From positions 1-10,086 of the forward strand of contig CAZFWP010000071.1 of NCBI GenBank assembly GCA_964522805.1: 10,086 nucleotides of DNA, written 5' to 3'. Shown here in pieces: positions 1 through 6,795 of this stretch (the first letter of the stretch is position 1; every line of letters begins with the position of its first letter). Source of the DNA: CAZBYL01 sp964522805 (GTDB lineage Bacteria > Synergistota > Synergistia > Synergistales > Synergistaceae). The notes under the pieces were generated by a model. It saw only the letters and a program-made list of their open reading frames with translations. It made no database searches and was not told the origin of the DNA. The position numbers and the translations under genes were made by a program.

Positions 1-870
1 TCGGCCACTCCGGGAGACTATGAGTTTGCCCACTCACAGCAAGTGGTGGAGCAGCTTATCCGCCCAACGGGGGTAACAGACCCGCAAGTAGAGATACACC
101 CGGCCACAGGGCAGGTTGACGACATTATCGGCGAAGTTCGCCCCATTATTGAGCGCGGCGAACGGGTACTGATTTCTACTTTGACCAAAAGGTCTGCCGA
201 AGATTTGGCTGAGTATATGGCTGAGCTTGGCATAAAGGTACGTTACATCCATTCTGAACTTGATACTTTTGAACGGGCGGAATTAATCAGGGATTTGCGT
301 CTTGGGGTATTTGCCGTGCTAGTGGGAGTTAACTTGCTGAGAGAGGGTATTGACTTGCCCGAGGTATCTCTTGTGGCAATACTTGATGCGGACAGAGAGG
401 GCTATCTGCGCTCTCACCGCTCCCTTATCCAGATGATCGGGCGCGCTGCGAGAAATCAGGCTGGGAAGGTTATTTTGTATGCTGACAGAGTAACAGACAG
501 CATTGACACAGCAATGAAAGAGACTGAGCGCCGCAGAGTCAGGCAGATGGAATATAACGAACAGCATGGCATTACTCCGCATACGATTTCAAAGGCGATA
601 AAAGACCTTCTTCCTGCGGAGTTAATGGAGGATGGCGTCCAAGCTGGAACTAGAGCCGTATCTCCGCGTGCGGCAGATAATGTTGACCATGATATTAAAG
701 AATTGGAAAAGATGATGTGGGATGCCGTTGAAAAGTTAGATTTTGAACGGGCAGCTGAGTTGAGAGACAGAATACAACAGATGAAAGGTGACGCAAGAAT
801 TGGAACAAACAATAAAAATTACCGGCGCAAGGCAACACAATCTAAAAAATATCGACGTAGAAATTCCTAA
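1..870 (+). CDS. uvrB: UvrABC excinuclease subunit B, C-terminal part (5' truncated by window edge)
   Basis: UvrB is the DNA helicase-like subunit of nucleotide excision repair. It receives damaged DNA from UvrA, verifies the lesion and recruits UvrC. The frame is open from base 1, and the first codons read SATPGDYE, the conserved block near the middle of UvrB, so roughly the first 400 residues (Walker A, beta-hairpin) lie outside the window. Seen here: the C-terminal helicase domain with motif V (VGVNLLREGIDLPEVSLV, 322-375) and motif VI (QMIGRAARN, 430-456), the linker GITPHTISKAIKDLL, and a C-terminal UVR domain (about 691-783, EKLDFERAAELRDRIQQM) that binds UvrA or UvrC. After the UVR domain a basic tail of about 29 residues (RRK, KKYRRR) runs to TAA 868-870. 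Nearly all of this tail lies inside uvrA, which is unusual. A TGA at 789-791 in another frame would give a normal-length end if one base is missing nearby. Identity is certain; the exact C-terminus is not. Confidence 0.97.
   Translation, partial: SATPGDYEFAHSQQVVEQLIRPTGVTDPQVEIHPATGQVDDIIGEVRPIIERGERVLISTLTKRSAEDLAEYMAELGIKVRYIHSELDTFERAELIRDLRLGVFAVLVGVNLLREGIDLPEVSLVAILDADREGYLRSHRSLIQMIGRAARNQAGKVILYADRVTDSIDTAMKETERRRVRQMEYNEQHGITPHTISKAIKDLLPAELMEDGVQAGTRAVSPRAADNVDHDIKELEKMMWDAVEKLDFERAAELRDRIQQMKGDARIGTNNKNYRRKATQSKKYRRRNS
786..791 (+). promoter_or_regulatory. Ribosome binding site deciding the uvrA start
   Basis: AGGTGA (786-791) is complementary to the 3' end of 16S rRNA and sits 8 nt before TTG 800. 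The alternative GTG start at 788 overlaps this motif and has no Shine-Dalgarno sequence of its own. This favours TTG 800, though GTG 788 could still be used by translational coupling from uvrB. Confidence 0.55.
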
Positions 871-3631
871 AAATAAAATTGTTGTTGTAACAGGACCATC
901 AGGGTCGGGGAAATCTTCTTTGGCCTTTGACACCGTCTATGCAGAGGGGCAGCGGCGTTACGTAGAGTCGCTATCCTCCTACGCGAGACAGTTTCTTGGA
1001 ATGTCCGATAAGCCTGATGTTGACGATATTACAGGATTGTCTCCCGCTATTTCCATAGAACAGAAGGGTACCAGTCATAACCCGCGTTCGACCGTGGGTA
1101 CTGTAACGGAGATTTATGACTACCTGCGCCTTCTGTTTGGCAGAGCGGGAACACCGCATTGCCCCAAATGCGGTAAGGAAGTCCACCGTTACAGCGTGGA
1201 CGAAATCATTGAGAGAATTTTTCGCGATTACGACGGTAAGCCCTTAGAAATATTGTCGCCTCTTGTCAAAGGGAAGAAGGGCGAATACCGTAATTTACTT
1301 TTAAAGCTGCACCAGCAGGGATATCTTCGTGCACGCATTGACGGTACAATGCTTTGGCTGGAAGAACAGGTTGAGCTGGATAAAAAGAAACGCCACACCA
1401 TCGAATGTGTCATAGACCGTTTACGTGTCAAAGAAGAAAATCGCTCCAGACTGGCAGAAGCGGTGGAAATGTCTTTGAAACTTTCCGATGGCTTTGTACT
1501 ATTGGTCTCTGCCGATATGGAAGAACTGGAGCTGACAGAAAAGTATATCTGCCCAACTTGCGAGATAAGCCTTCCGGATATTGAGCCGCGGTTATTTTCT
1601 TTTAATAACCCATTTGGTGCCTGCCCTGATTGTTCAGGTTTAGGTGCTCATTTACACTTTTCGGAAGAGCTTGCCGTCAACGGTGACCTACCTATCGGCG
1701 AGGGAGGTTTCATTCCTTGGAAAAGTATGAAATACATGGTTCAAAAGGCGGAGCAGCTTGCCGCCAGGCATGAAGGCTGGGACCTCTCAAAACCCTTCAA
1801 AGAACTGCCTGAAGAGGTGCGGCAGGTGCTCCTTTACGGCTCGGATGAAGTTATCCCGATGGTGTTCACGGACAAAAATGGTGACTCAGAATACAATGGA
1901 CACTATATTGGACTTATCCCTTGGCTGGAAAAACGTCTAAATGAGACAGAGTCTGATGCGTACAGAGAAGAGCTCCTTCGTTTTCAAACAGAGGATCAGT
2001 GCTCGGCATGTCACGGGGCGCGCCTGAAACCGGAGGCGCTGGCTGTTACTCTGGGAGGCTACAATATTGCTGCTCTTACGGAGATGCCGGTAGAAGAACT
2101 CATTGGTGTGCTAAATAACCTACAGCTCGGCGACAGGGAGCGGAAAATTGTCGGATTGGCCTTAGTAGAAGTGCAAAAGAGGCTGGCTTTTCTCAATGAT
2201 GTGGGCGCCGGATATCTTAGCCTTTCAAGACGGGCCGACACACTAAGCGGCGGCGAAAGTCAAAGGATTCGGTTGGCAACACAAATAGGTTCTCAGCTGA
2301 CAGGAGTTCTGTATGTACTGGACGAACCTACTATCGGACTGCATCCGCGTGACACCAACAGGCTGCTTGATACGCTTAGAGCCATTAGGGATATCGGCAA
2401 CACCGTGCTGGTTGTTGAACACGACAGAGACACAATGCTCGCGGCTGACCATGTAATTGAACTTGGCCCGGCGGCAGGAGAGCTTGGCGGTGAATTGATA
2501 GCGAGTGGCAGTGCGGAAGAGATTATAAAGGGCAATTCTTCAACAGCGGCGTATCTGCGCGGAGAAGAAGACGGCACTTTTCGCCCTGCGCCGCAAAGAC
2601 GTACGCCCTCCGGTACCCTTACAGTAAGTGGTGCCTGCCATAATAACCTTAAAAAACTAAACATAGACATCCCTTTAGGCGTTTTAGCTGCTTTTAGCGG
2701 CGTATCCGGTTCGGGAAAGAGCACATTGCTTTATGAAATATTGTATAAAGGACTTCGCGGTAAATTTGATAAAGAATACAGAGAACGAGGAGGCAAAGTT
2801 GACTCAATCAGCGGTTACGAGTCTCTTCGCAACATTGTGCTTGTTGACCAAAGCCCCATAGGGCGCACTCCGCGATCCAACCCTGCCACCTACACCGGCG
2901 TTTTTACACCGATTAGAGAATTCTTCGCACAGCTTCAGGAATCAAAGCTGCGCGGCTATCTGCCGGGACGATTCAGCTTTAATGTCAAGGGCGGAAGGTG
3001 CGAAGCATGTAACGGCGACGGAGTTTTAAAAGTGTCGATGCTTTTTCTTCCTGATGTCTATGTTAAGTGTGATGTATGTAAAGGACAGCGTTACAATAGG
3101 GAGACGCTGGAAGTGCGTCACAAGGGGCTTTCTATCGCCGATGTGTTAAACTTAACAGTTGACGAGGCTGTGGAGCATTTTAAAGATATTCCGCGTATCG
3201 CCAACAAACTGACTGTGATGCAGGAGGCCGGCCTTGGCTACATAAAACTGGGACAATCTGCAACCACGCTGAGTGGGGGAGAGGCACAGAGGGTTAAGTT
3301 AGCTACAGAGCTGGGGAAAAAGTTCCGTGGAAATACCCTCTACTTGCTTGATGAACCAACTACTGGACTGCACTATACCGACGTCAAGAAACTTTTGAAA
3401 CTTATTCACAAACTTGTTGACCAAGGAAATTCCGTGCTTGCCATCGAACACAACCTTGACGTGCTAGCCTCCTCCGATTATATAATGGACCTTGGCCCAG
3501 AGGGAGGACGGCGGGGAGGCAAACTGATTGCTAAGGGTACACCGGAAGAAATCGCCCGTTCCAAGGGGCCGACAGGTAAATACTTATCTGAATTTTTAAG
3601 AGACATCAAGGAAGGAAAGAAAAATAAATGA
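800..3631 (+). CDS. uvrA: UvrABC excinuclease subunit A (DNA damage-sensing ABC ATPase)
   Basis: UvrA is the dimeric ATPase that first detects bulky DNA lesions and loads UvrB. The product has 943 residues from TTG 800 (947 from GTG 788), normal family length. Both ABC modules are complete. Walker A 1 is GPSGSGKSS near residue 32 and signature 1 is LSGGESQR near 482, followed by VLDEPTIGLHPRD. Walker A 2 is GVSGSGKST near 634 and signature 2 is LSGGEAQR near 824, followed by LLDEPTTGLH. Zinc modules are visible: HCPKC near 120, C251/C254/C275/C278, and C734/C737/C757/C760 in the C-terminal finger that contacts DNA. The start is chosen from AGGTGA at 786-791; it puts GARQHN at residue 9, close to E. 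coli UvrA. The gene overlaps the uvrB tail by 71 nt and shares ATGA with rlmB, indicating co-transcription. No key residue appears to be missing. Confidence 0.98.
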   Translation: MEQTIKITGARQHNLKNIDVEIPKNKIVVVTGPSGSGKSSLAFDTVYAEGQRRYVESLSSYARQFLGMSDKPDVDDITGLSPAISIEQKGTSHNPRSTVGTVTEIYDYLRLLFGRAGTPHCPKCGKEVHRYSVDEIIERIFRDYDGKPLEILSPLVKGKKGEYRNLLLKLHQQGYLRARIDGTMLWLEEQVELDKKKRHTIECVIDRLRVKEENRSRLAEAVEMSLKLSDGFVLLVSADMEELELTEKYICPTCEISLPDIEPRLFSFNNPFGACPDCSGLGAHLHFSEELAVNGDLPIGEGGFIPWKSMKYMVQKAEQLAARHEGWDLSKPFKELPEEVRQVLLYGSDEVIPMVFTDKNGDSEYNGHYIGLIPWLEKRLNETESDAYREELLRFQTEDQCSACHGARLKPEALAVTLGGYNIAALTEMPVEELIGVLNNLQLGDRERKIVGLALVEVQKRLAFLNDVGAGYLSLSRRADTLSGGESQRIRLATQIGSQLTGVLYVLDEPTIGLHPRDTNRLLDTLRAIRDIGNTVLVVEHDRDTMLAADHVIELGPAAGELGGELIASGSAEEIIKGNSSTAAYLRGEEDGTFRPAPQRRTPSGTLTVSGACHNNLKKLNIDIPLGVLAAFSGVSGSGKSTLLYEILYKGLRGKFDKEYRERGGKVDSISGYESLRNIVLVDQSPIGRTPRSNPATYTGVFTPIREFFAQLQESKLRGYLPGRFSFNVKGGRCEACNGDGVLKVSMLFLPDVYVKCDVCKGQRYNRETLEVRHKGLSIADVLNLTVDEAVEHFKDIPRIANKLTVMQEAGLGYIKLGQSATTLSGGEAQRVKLATELGKKFRGNTLYLLDEPTTGLHYTDVKKLLKLIHKLVDQGNSVLAIEHNLDVLASSDYIMDLGPEGGRRGGKLIAKGTPEEIARSKGPTGKYLSEFLRDIKEGKKNK

Positions 3632-4389
3632 ATGAAGCGGAAAAGAAAATAAACGAAGATATTTGCTGGGGAAGAAATCCGGTTACAGCACTTTTGGAAG
3701 AATCCCCCGACAGATGCACGAAGGTCCTGATAGCGAAGACAGTTCTGCCCCATATCAAAACAAAAATAATTGACCTATGCCGCGCAGCCAACGTAGCGTT
3801 CCAAAACGTGGATACGCCTGCTCTTGACCGCCTTACAAACAAAGAAAACCACCAAGGCGTGGTGGCATACATGGCTCCGATGAAACTGTGGGATGCGGAT
3901 GAGCTCTTACAAATATTGCCGCCTGCTCCAGAACCGGTGATGATTTTGCTCTGCGATCACATACAAGACCCACACAATTTGGGAGCGGTGGTTAGAAGCG
4001 CTGAAGCTGCTGGAGCTTCTGCTGTAATGATTCCCAAGCGCGGCGGCTGCCTGCCTACCGGAACTGTTGTAAAAACAAGTGCCGGAGCAGCTCTTCGCCT
4101 ACCCTTAGCTAAAGTAGGCAATATTTCTCAAGCGATCAGAAGTCTTCAAGAAAATGGCTTTTGGGTCGTAGGCTTGGCGATGGAGGGGCGGGAAACACTG
4201 TTTAAAGCCGATATGCCTCCAAGGACTGTCTTTGTCGTTGGCGCGGAAGGAGAAGGACTTGGCACGGCAGTATCTAAATCATGTGACGAACTGAGAAATA
4301 TACCCATGAAAGGTACTACAGGATCACTCAATGCCTCTGTCGCAGCCTCCCTAGCGATGTTTGAGTGGACACGCTCGTTAAAAGTTTGA
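3628..4389 (+). CDS. rlmB: SPOUT-family 23S rRNA (guanosine-2'-O-)methyltransferase, RlmB/TrmH type
   Basis: This is a SpoU/TrmH-type methyltransferase that uses S-adenosylmethionine to 2'-O-methylate a ribose, most likely in 23S rRNA (Gm2251 in E. coli RlmB). The 253-residue product fits the RlmB subgroup, with an N-terminal L30e-like RNA-binding domain (residues about 10-85, beginning CWGRNPV, where the family usually has GRNPV or GRHAV). The catalytic knotted domain carries all three SpoU motifs: motif 1 DHIQDPHNLGAVVRSAEAAG (110-129, with N117 and R123), motif 2 VGAEGEGL (204-211), and motif 3 IPMKGTTGSLNASVAA (225-240, with N235). ATG 3628 overlaps the uvrA stop as ATGA and is preceded by GGAAGGAAA, so translation is probably coupled. 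The stop codon lies within the -35 box of the next operon. The family assignment is secure; the exact target nucleotide is inferred. Confidence 0.92.
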   Translation: MNEAEKKINEDICWGRNPVTALLEESPDRCTKVLIAKTVLPHIKTKIIDLCRAANVAFQNVDTPALDRLTNKENHQGVVAYMAPMKLWDADELLQILPPAPEPVMILLCDHIQDPHNLGAVVRSAEAAGASAVMIPKRGGCLPTGTVVKTSAGAALRLPLAKVGNISQAIRSLQENGFWVVGLAMEGRETLFKADMPPRTVFVVGAEGEGLGTAVSKSCDELRNIPMKGTTGSLNASVAASLAMFEWTRSLKV

Positions 4390-4414
4390 CCGTTTTCAGA
4401 ATAAGTGATACAAT
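4386..4414 (+). promoter_or_regulatory. Predicted sigma-A/sigma-70 promoter of the rimP-nusA-infB operon
   Basis: TTGACC (4386-4391) matches the -35 consensus at 5 of 6 positions. TACAAT (4409-4414) matches the -10 consensus at 5 of 6. They are separated by exactly 17 nt, and a TG one base before the -10 adds an extended -10 element. The -35 box contains the rlmB stop codon TGA (4387-4389). Transcription would start near A4421, giving a leader of about 68 nt before rimP. Prediction from sequence only, but the match is unusually good and lies in the window's only sizeable intergenic gap. Confidence 0.75.
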
Positions 4415-4442
4415 TTTCTAACAAATTCAGATGAAATTTCTG

Positions 4443-4474
4443 GAAGAGTGGGGTGTGCCCACTCTTCTTTTGTT
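4443..4474 (+). terminator. Intrinsic terminator hairpin between rlmB and rimP (possible leader attenuator)
   Basis: GAAGAGTGGG (4443-4452) pairs perfectly with CCCACTCTTC (4458-4467) around the loop GTGTG, a 10-bp stem with its G-C pairs next to the loop. TTTTGTT follows at 4468-4474, so this has the form of a Rho-independent terminator. It can end the uvrB-uvrA-rlmB transcript. It also lies about 22 nt downstream of the predicted start of the rimP transcript and 3 nt before the rimP Shine-Dalgarno sequence, so it sits inside the leader of the next operon. Confidence 0.8.
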
Positions 4475-4476
4475 AC

Positions 4477-4482
4477 AGGAGG
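4477..4482 (+). promoter_or_regulatory. Ribosome binding site deciding the rimP TTG start
   Basis: A perfect AGGAGG lies 6 nt before TTG 4489. The in-frame GTG at 4453 is inside the terminator loop, has no ribosome binding site, and would add a cysteine/aromatic-rich stretch unlike RimP. TTG 4489 is therefore the start. Confidence 0.88.
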
Positions 4483-4488
4483 AAAATC

Positions 4489-4992
4489 TTGAACAAAGAA
4501 AGATTAGACGTGATTTTTGCAGAACTGAAAAACAGAATATCTCTTCTGGGCTACGACTGTGCCGGTTCAGAGCTTATTAACGAGGACGGAATGAATCTTC
4601 TGCGGGTTTATCTTGATATGCCCGGGGGCGTTGATTTATCGGATTGTGAAACTGTCGCTAGGGAAGTTACCGATTACCTTGATACGGCAGAGAAAGATTT
4701 GCCGGAGAAATATTTCTTAGAAGTAAGCTCTTTGGGACTTGAACGCCCATTCTTTTCCGCTGAAGACTATACGGCGCACATAGGCAAAGAGGCTCGTCTC
4801 GTTGTCAAGGGTAACAAGGAGATCGTTGGACTGATAAAAGCTGTAAACGAAAACATTTCTGTTGTAATAGCATTAAAAGACGGGGATAGAACCGTTCTCT
4901 TTTCAGATATAAAAAGAGGTTCGTTGGTGTATAAAAAAGAAACCGGCGAGAAAAAGACATTCAAAAAAATTCCCAAGAAAAAGAAAAAATAA
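4489..4992 (+). CDS. rimP: Ribosome maturation factor RimP
   Basis: RimP (YhbC/YlxS) binds the 30S subunit late in assembly and helps form the head domain. The 167-residue product (from TTG 4489) has the expected two-part layout. The N-terminal alpha/beta domain includes LLRVYLDMPGGVDLSDCETVAREV, then the family hallmark YFLEVSSLGLERPF (residues 75-88), followed by an SH3-like C-terminal domain. The hallmark usually reads VSSPGLDRP; here the proline is Leu82 and the aspartate is Glu85. The protein ends in a lysine-rich tail (KKIPKKKKK) encoded by an A-rich stretch (4951-4990), plausibly for rRNA contact. It is the first gene of the nusA operon, the usual position, and is followed 48 nt later by nusA. 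Confidence 0.94.
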   Translation: MNKERLDVIFAELKNRISLLGYDCAGSELINEDGMNLLRVYLDMPGGVDLSDCETVAREVTDYLDTAEKDLPEKYFLEVSSLGLERPFFSAEDYTAHIGKEARLVVKGNKEIVGLIKAVNENISVVIALKDGDRTVLFSDIKRGSLVYKKETGEKKTFKKIPKKKKK

Positions 4993-5040
4993 GTTGGCTA
5001 AGAAGCGACATCATAAAATTTTAAGAGAGGAGTCGAATAG

Positions 5041-6147
5041 ATGCAGCTTGGAAAAGATTTTAAAAAAGTTTTAACACAGATAGAGGTAGACAAGGGACTT
5101 TCTGAGGAAATTATCGTCTCAAGTCTTGAGGCTGCGATGATCTCCGCGTACAAAAAGTTCAAGGGCGGCAATCAGACTATGGAAGTATACATAGATGTCG
5201 AAACAGGAGAGGTCACGCTCTACGAAGTTCGTATGGTGGTTGAGAGCATTGAAAACCCTGACAGTGAGATAACATACGAAGAGGCGACAAAAAGAGGCTA
5301 TACAGACCTTGAGATTGGTGACGTTATCCGCAGAGAGGTCTTCCCGGAAAACTTCGGACGCATCGCGGCACAGACTGCGCGCCAAGTCATTATTCAGCGT
5401 CTGAAAGATGCGGAAAGACAAGTGGTCTATGAGCAGTTTGCAGATAAGATCGGCAATGTTGTAACGGGCACCATCTTTAAAGCTGAGGGAGACCAGATCC
5501 TTGTTCGCCTTAATGAGAAGTCAGAAGCGATAATGCCAAAAGAAGAGCGCATAATAGGAGAAAAATATCTCCCGGGAGACAGGATGAAATTCTATCTCCT
5601 AGATGTCCGTCAAACGACGCGCGGTCCGCGAATCATCGTTTCAAGAACTCATCCCGGTCTTTTGAGGCGGTTACTTGAAATAGAAGTTCCCGAAATACAG
5701 GACGGTATAGTAGAGATCAGAAATATTGTCCGTGAAGCTGGAACAAGGGCAAAAATAGCTGTCGCGACGCTTGATGTCAACGTAGAACCGCTTGGTGCTT
5801 GCGTTGGTAAACAGGGAGGCAGAATTAAGTCTATCAGCAGTGAACTCAATGGAGAAAGAATTGACATAATCGTCTGGAGTACAGACATCCTGACATACAT
5901 CAGAAATGCGCTTTCACCAGCGAAGATCCTAAAAGTAGAACCACTGCTTGATCAGGATCGTTCCGCTCTGGCCTTTGTCCGCTCAGACCAACTTTCCCTC
6001 GCTATCGGAAAGGCGGGACAAAATGTGCGTCTTGCAGCCAGACTCACGGGATGGAAGATTGACATAAAAGTCAAAGAAGACGAAAAGCTGCCGACAATGA
6101 AAGACCTATTCTTTGACATCTCCGACCCCGTAGAAGAAGAGAAATAA
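5041..6147 (+). CDS. nusA: Transcription termination/antitermination factor NusA
   Basis: NusA binds RNA polymerase and nascent RNA, slowing elongation and enhancing pausing and intrinsic termination. The 368-residue product is the short form, without the C-terminal acidic repeats of E. coli NusA (495 aa), as in Bacillus. Domains in order: N-terminal polymerase-binding domain (about 1-130), S1 domain (about 137-202, GNVVTGTIFKAEGDQILVRL), KH1 (about 228-282, with GACVGKQGGRI at 252-262) and KH2 (about 305-345, with AIGKAGQNV at 321-329). A short acidic tail (VEEEK) follows. The start ATG has AGGAG at 5028-5032, 8 nt upstream. If the hairpin at 4443-4474 attenuates this operon, NusA could feed back on its own expression; that is inference. 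Confidence 0.97.
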   Translation: MQLGKDFKKVLTQIEVDKGLSEEIIVSSLEAAMISAYKKFKGGNQTMEVYIDVETGEVTLYEVRMVVESIENPDSEITYEEATKRGYTDLEIGDVIRREVFPENFGRIAAQTARQVIIQRLKDAERQVVYEQFADKIGNVVTGTIFKAEGDQILVRLNEKSEAIMPKEERIIGEKYLPGDRMKFYLLDVRQTTRGPRIIVSRTHPGLLRRLLEIEVPEIQDGIVEIRNIVREAGTRAKIAVATLDVNVEPLGACVGKQGGRIKSISSELNGERIDIIVWSTDILTYIRNALSPAKILKVEPLLDQDRSALAFVRSDQLSLAIGKAGQNVRLAARLTGWKIDIKVKEDEKLPTMKDLFFDISDPVEEEK

Positions 6148-6153
6148 TAATTA

Positions 6154-6456
6154 ATGCCGACTGATTCTCAAAAATTGCCGCTGCCCAAAAAAAAGCGCCC
6201 GCGTACTTGCGTAGCGTGCGGCGAAGAATCACCTAAAAGAGCTCTTATGCGTGTGGTAAGAACCCCGGAGGGCAAGGTGGAATTTGACAGTACTGGCAAG
6301 GCTAACGGCAGGGGTGCTTATGTTTGCGCGAGACTGGAATGTGTGCGTGCGGCGAAAAAGAAAAAAGCACTTGGACGTGCCCTCAAAGTTCAAATAGAGG
6401 ACTCGATTTACGAGGTTCTTGAAGCGCAATGTGAGGAAGAGAGAGCAGGTAATTAG
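6154..6456 (+). CDS. ylxR: YlxR family RNA-binding protein (RnpM-like, DUF448)
   Basis: A 100-residue basic protein of the YlxR (DUF448) family, which almost always lies directly after nusA. The Bacillus homologue has been reported to bind RNase P RNA and modulate its activity (RnpM); transferring that role here is inference. Family marks seen: RTCVACGEE (18-26), LMRVVRTPEGKVEFDSTGK (31-49) and the signature GRGAYVC (52-58), then a lysine-rich helix (AAKKKKALGRALK). C19, C22, C58 and C63 form a possible metal site, as in several anaerobe homologues. Six bases separate it from nusA. Its ribosome binding site is weak (GAAGAAGAGA), suggesting dependence on translation of nusA. Confidence 0.92.
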   Translation: MPTDSQKLPLPKKKRPRTCVACGEESPKRALMRVVRTPEGKVEFDSTGKANGRGAYVCARLECVRAAKKKKALGRALKVQIEDSIYEVLEAQCEEERAGN

Positions 6457-6459
6457 CGT

Positions 6460-6795
6460 ATGACTGATGTAAACGGCAAAATAATGGATATACTGGGATT
6501 GGCCAGACGCGCAGGTAAACTGATCATGGGCCAGGATCATGTTTTTGCCGAATTAAAAAAACGTGAGCAGCTTTTGGTTATCGTGACCAATGACTGTTCA
6601 AAAAATGTGTTAAGAAGCGTAGATGCCGGCGTGGAACGTGCCGAGGTCTTAAAAATTATATTAAATAATATTGACAGAACCGCACTCGGAGAGCATTTAG
6701 GCGTAAGAGGCGCTCAAATTGCCGCCATACCGATGCAGTCTGGTTTTGCCAAAAAGATTTTGTTATTAAATGACAGGAGTGATGCCGATGAGTAA
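6460..6795 (+). CDS. ylxQ: YlxQ, ribosomal protein L7Ae-family RNA-binding protein
   Basis: A 111-residue protein of the L7Ae/L30e/Gadd45 superfamily, members of which bind kink-turn RNA. The N-terminus KIMDILGLARRAGKLIMGQDHVFAEL is typical of YlxQ, which is found between ylxR and infB in many Gram-positive-type genomes. Next come a predicted strand LLVIVTNDCSKN, the helix and loop segment, and AALGEHLG-like helix TALGEHLGVRGAQIAAI. Its specific RNA target is not established. It begins 3 nt after ylxR and overlaps the infB start by 8 nt, so it is likely coupled to both. Family and synteny are clear; function is known only at the level of RNA binding. Confidence 0.9.
   Translation: MTDVNGKIMDILGLARRAGKLIMGQDHVFAELKKREQLLVIVTNDCSKNVLRSVDAGVERAEVLKIILNNIDRTALGEHLGVRGAQIAAIPMQSGFAKKILLLNDRSDADE
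6775..6779 (+). promoter_or_regulatory. Ribosome binding site deciding the infB start
   Basis: AGGAG (6775-6779) lies 8 nt before ATG 6788. The other in-frame ATGs, at 6770 (upstream of the motif) and 6782 (only 2 nt away), are poorly placed. IF2 should therefore begin MSKMRVYELA, as in its relatives. Confidence 0.8.

Noticed and set aside
136..163. 7-bp inverted repeat GTTCGCC/GGCGAAC in uvrB
   Set aside because: Repeats of this length with a 14-nt loop are expected by chance in a window this size, and it lies within coding sequence.
2293..2724. Open frame on the - strand opposite uvrA (143 aa)
   Set aside because: Antisense to the first ATPase signature region of uvrA; Ser/Pro-rich with no domain.
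4390..4488. tRNA (metY-like) or riboswitch upstream of rimP
   Set aside because: In E. coli a tRNA gene precedes rimP, but this gap is 99 nt and contains only a promoter, one hairpin and the ribosome binding site. There is no cloverleaf and no riboswitch core I recognise.
4963..4969. A7 run near the rimP end as a programmed frameshift site
   Set aside because: The alternative frame yields no meaningful extension, and no downstream stimulatory structure is visible. Lysine codons explain the A-richness.
4994..5019. Promoter-like TTGGCT and TAAAAT before nusA
   Set aside because: The spacer is only 14 nt, too short for a sigma-A type promoter, and the -35 match is weak.
4994..5074. Possible tiny ORF starting TTG GCT AAG AAG between rimP and nusA
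   Set aside because: It has no ribosome binding site and runs out of frame into nusA; probably just the spacer that carries the nusA AGGAG.
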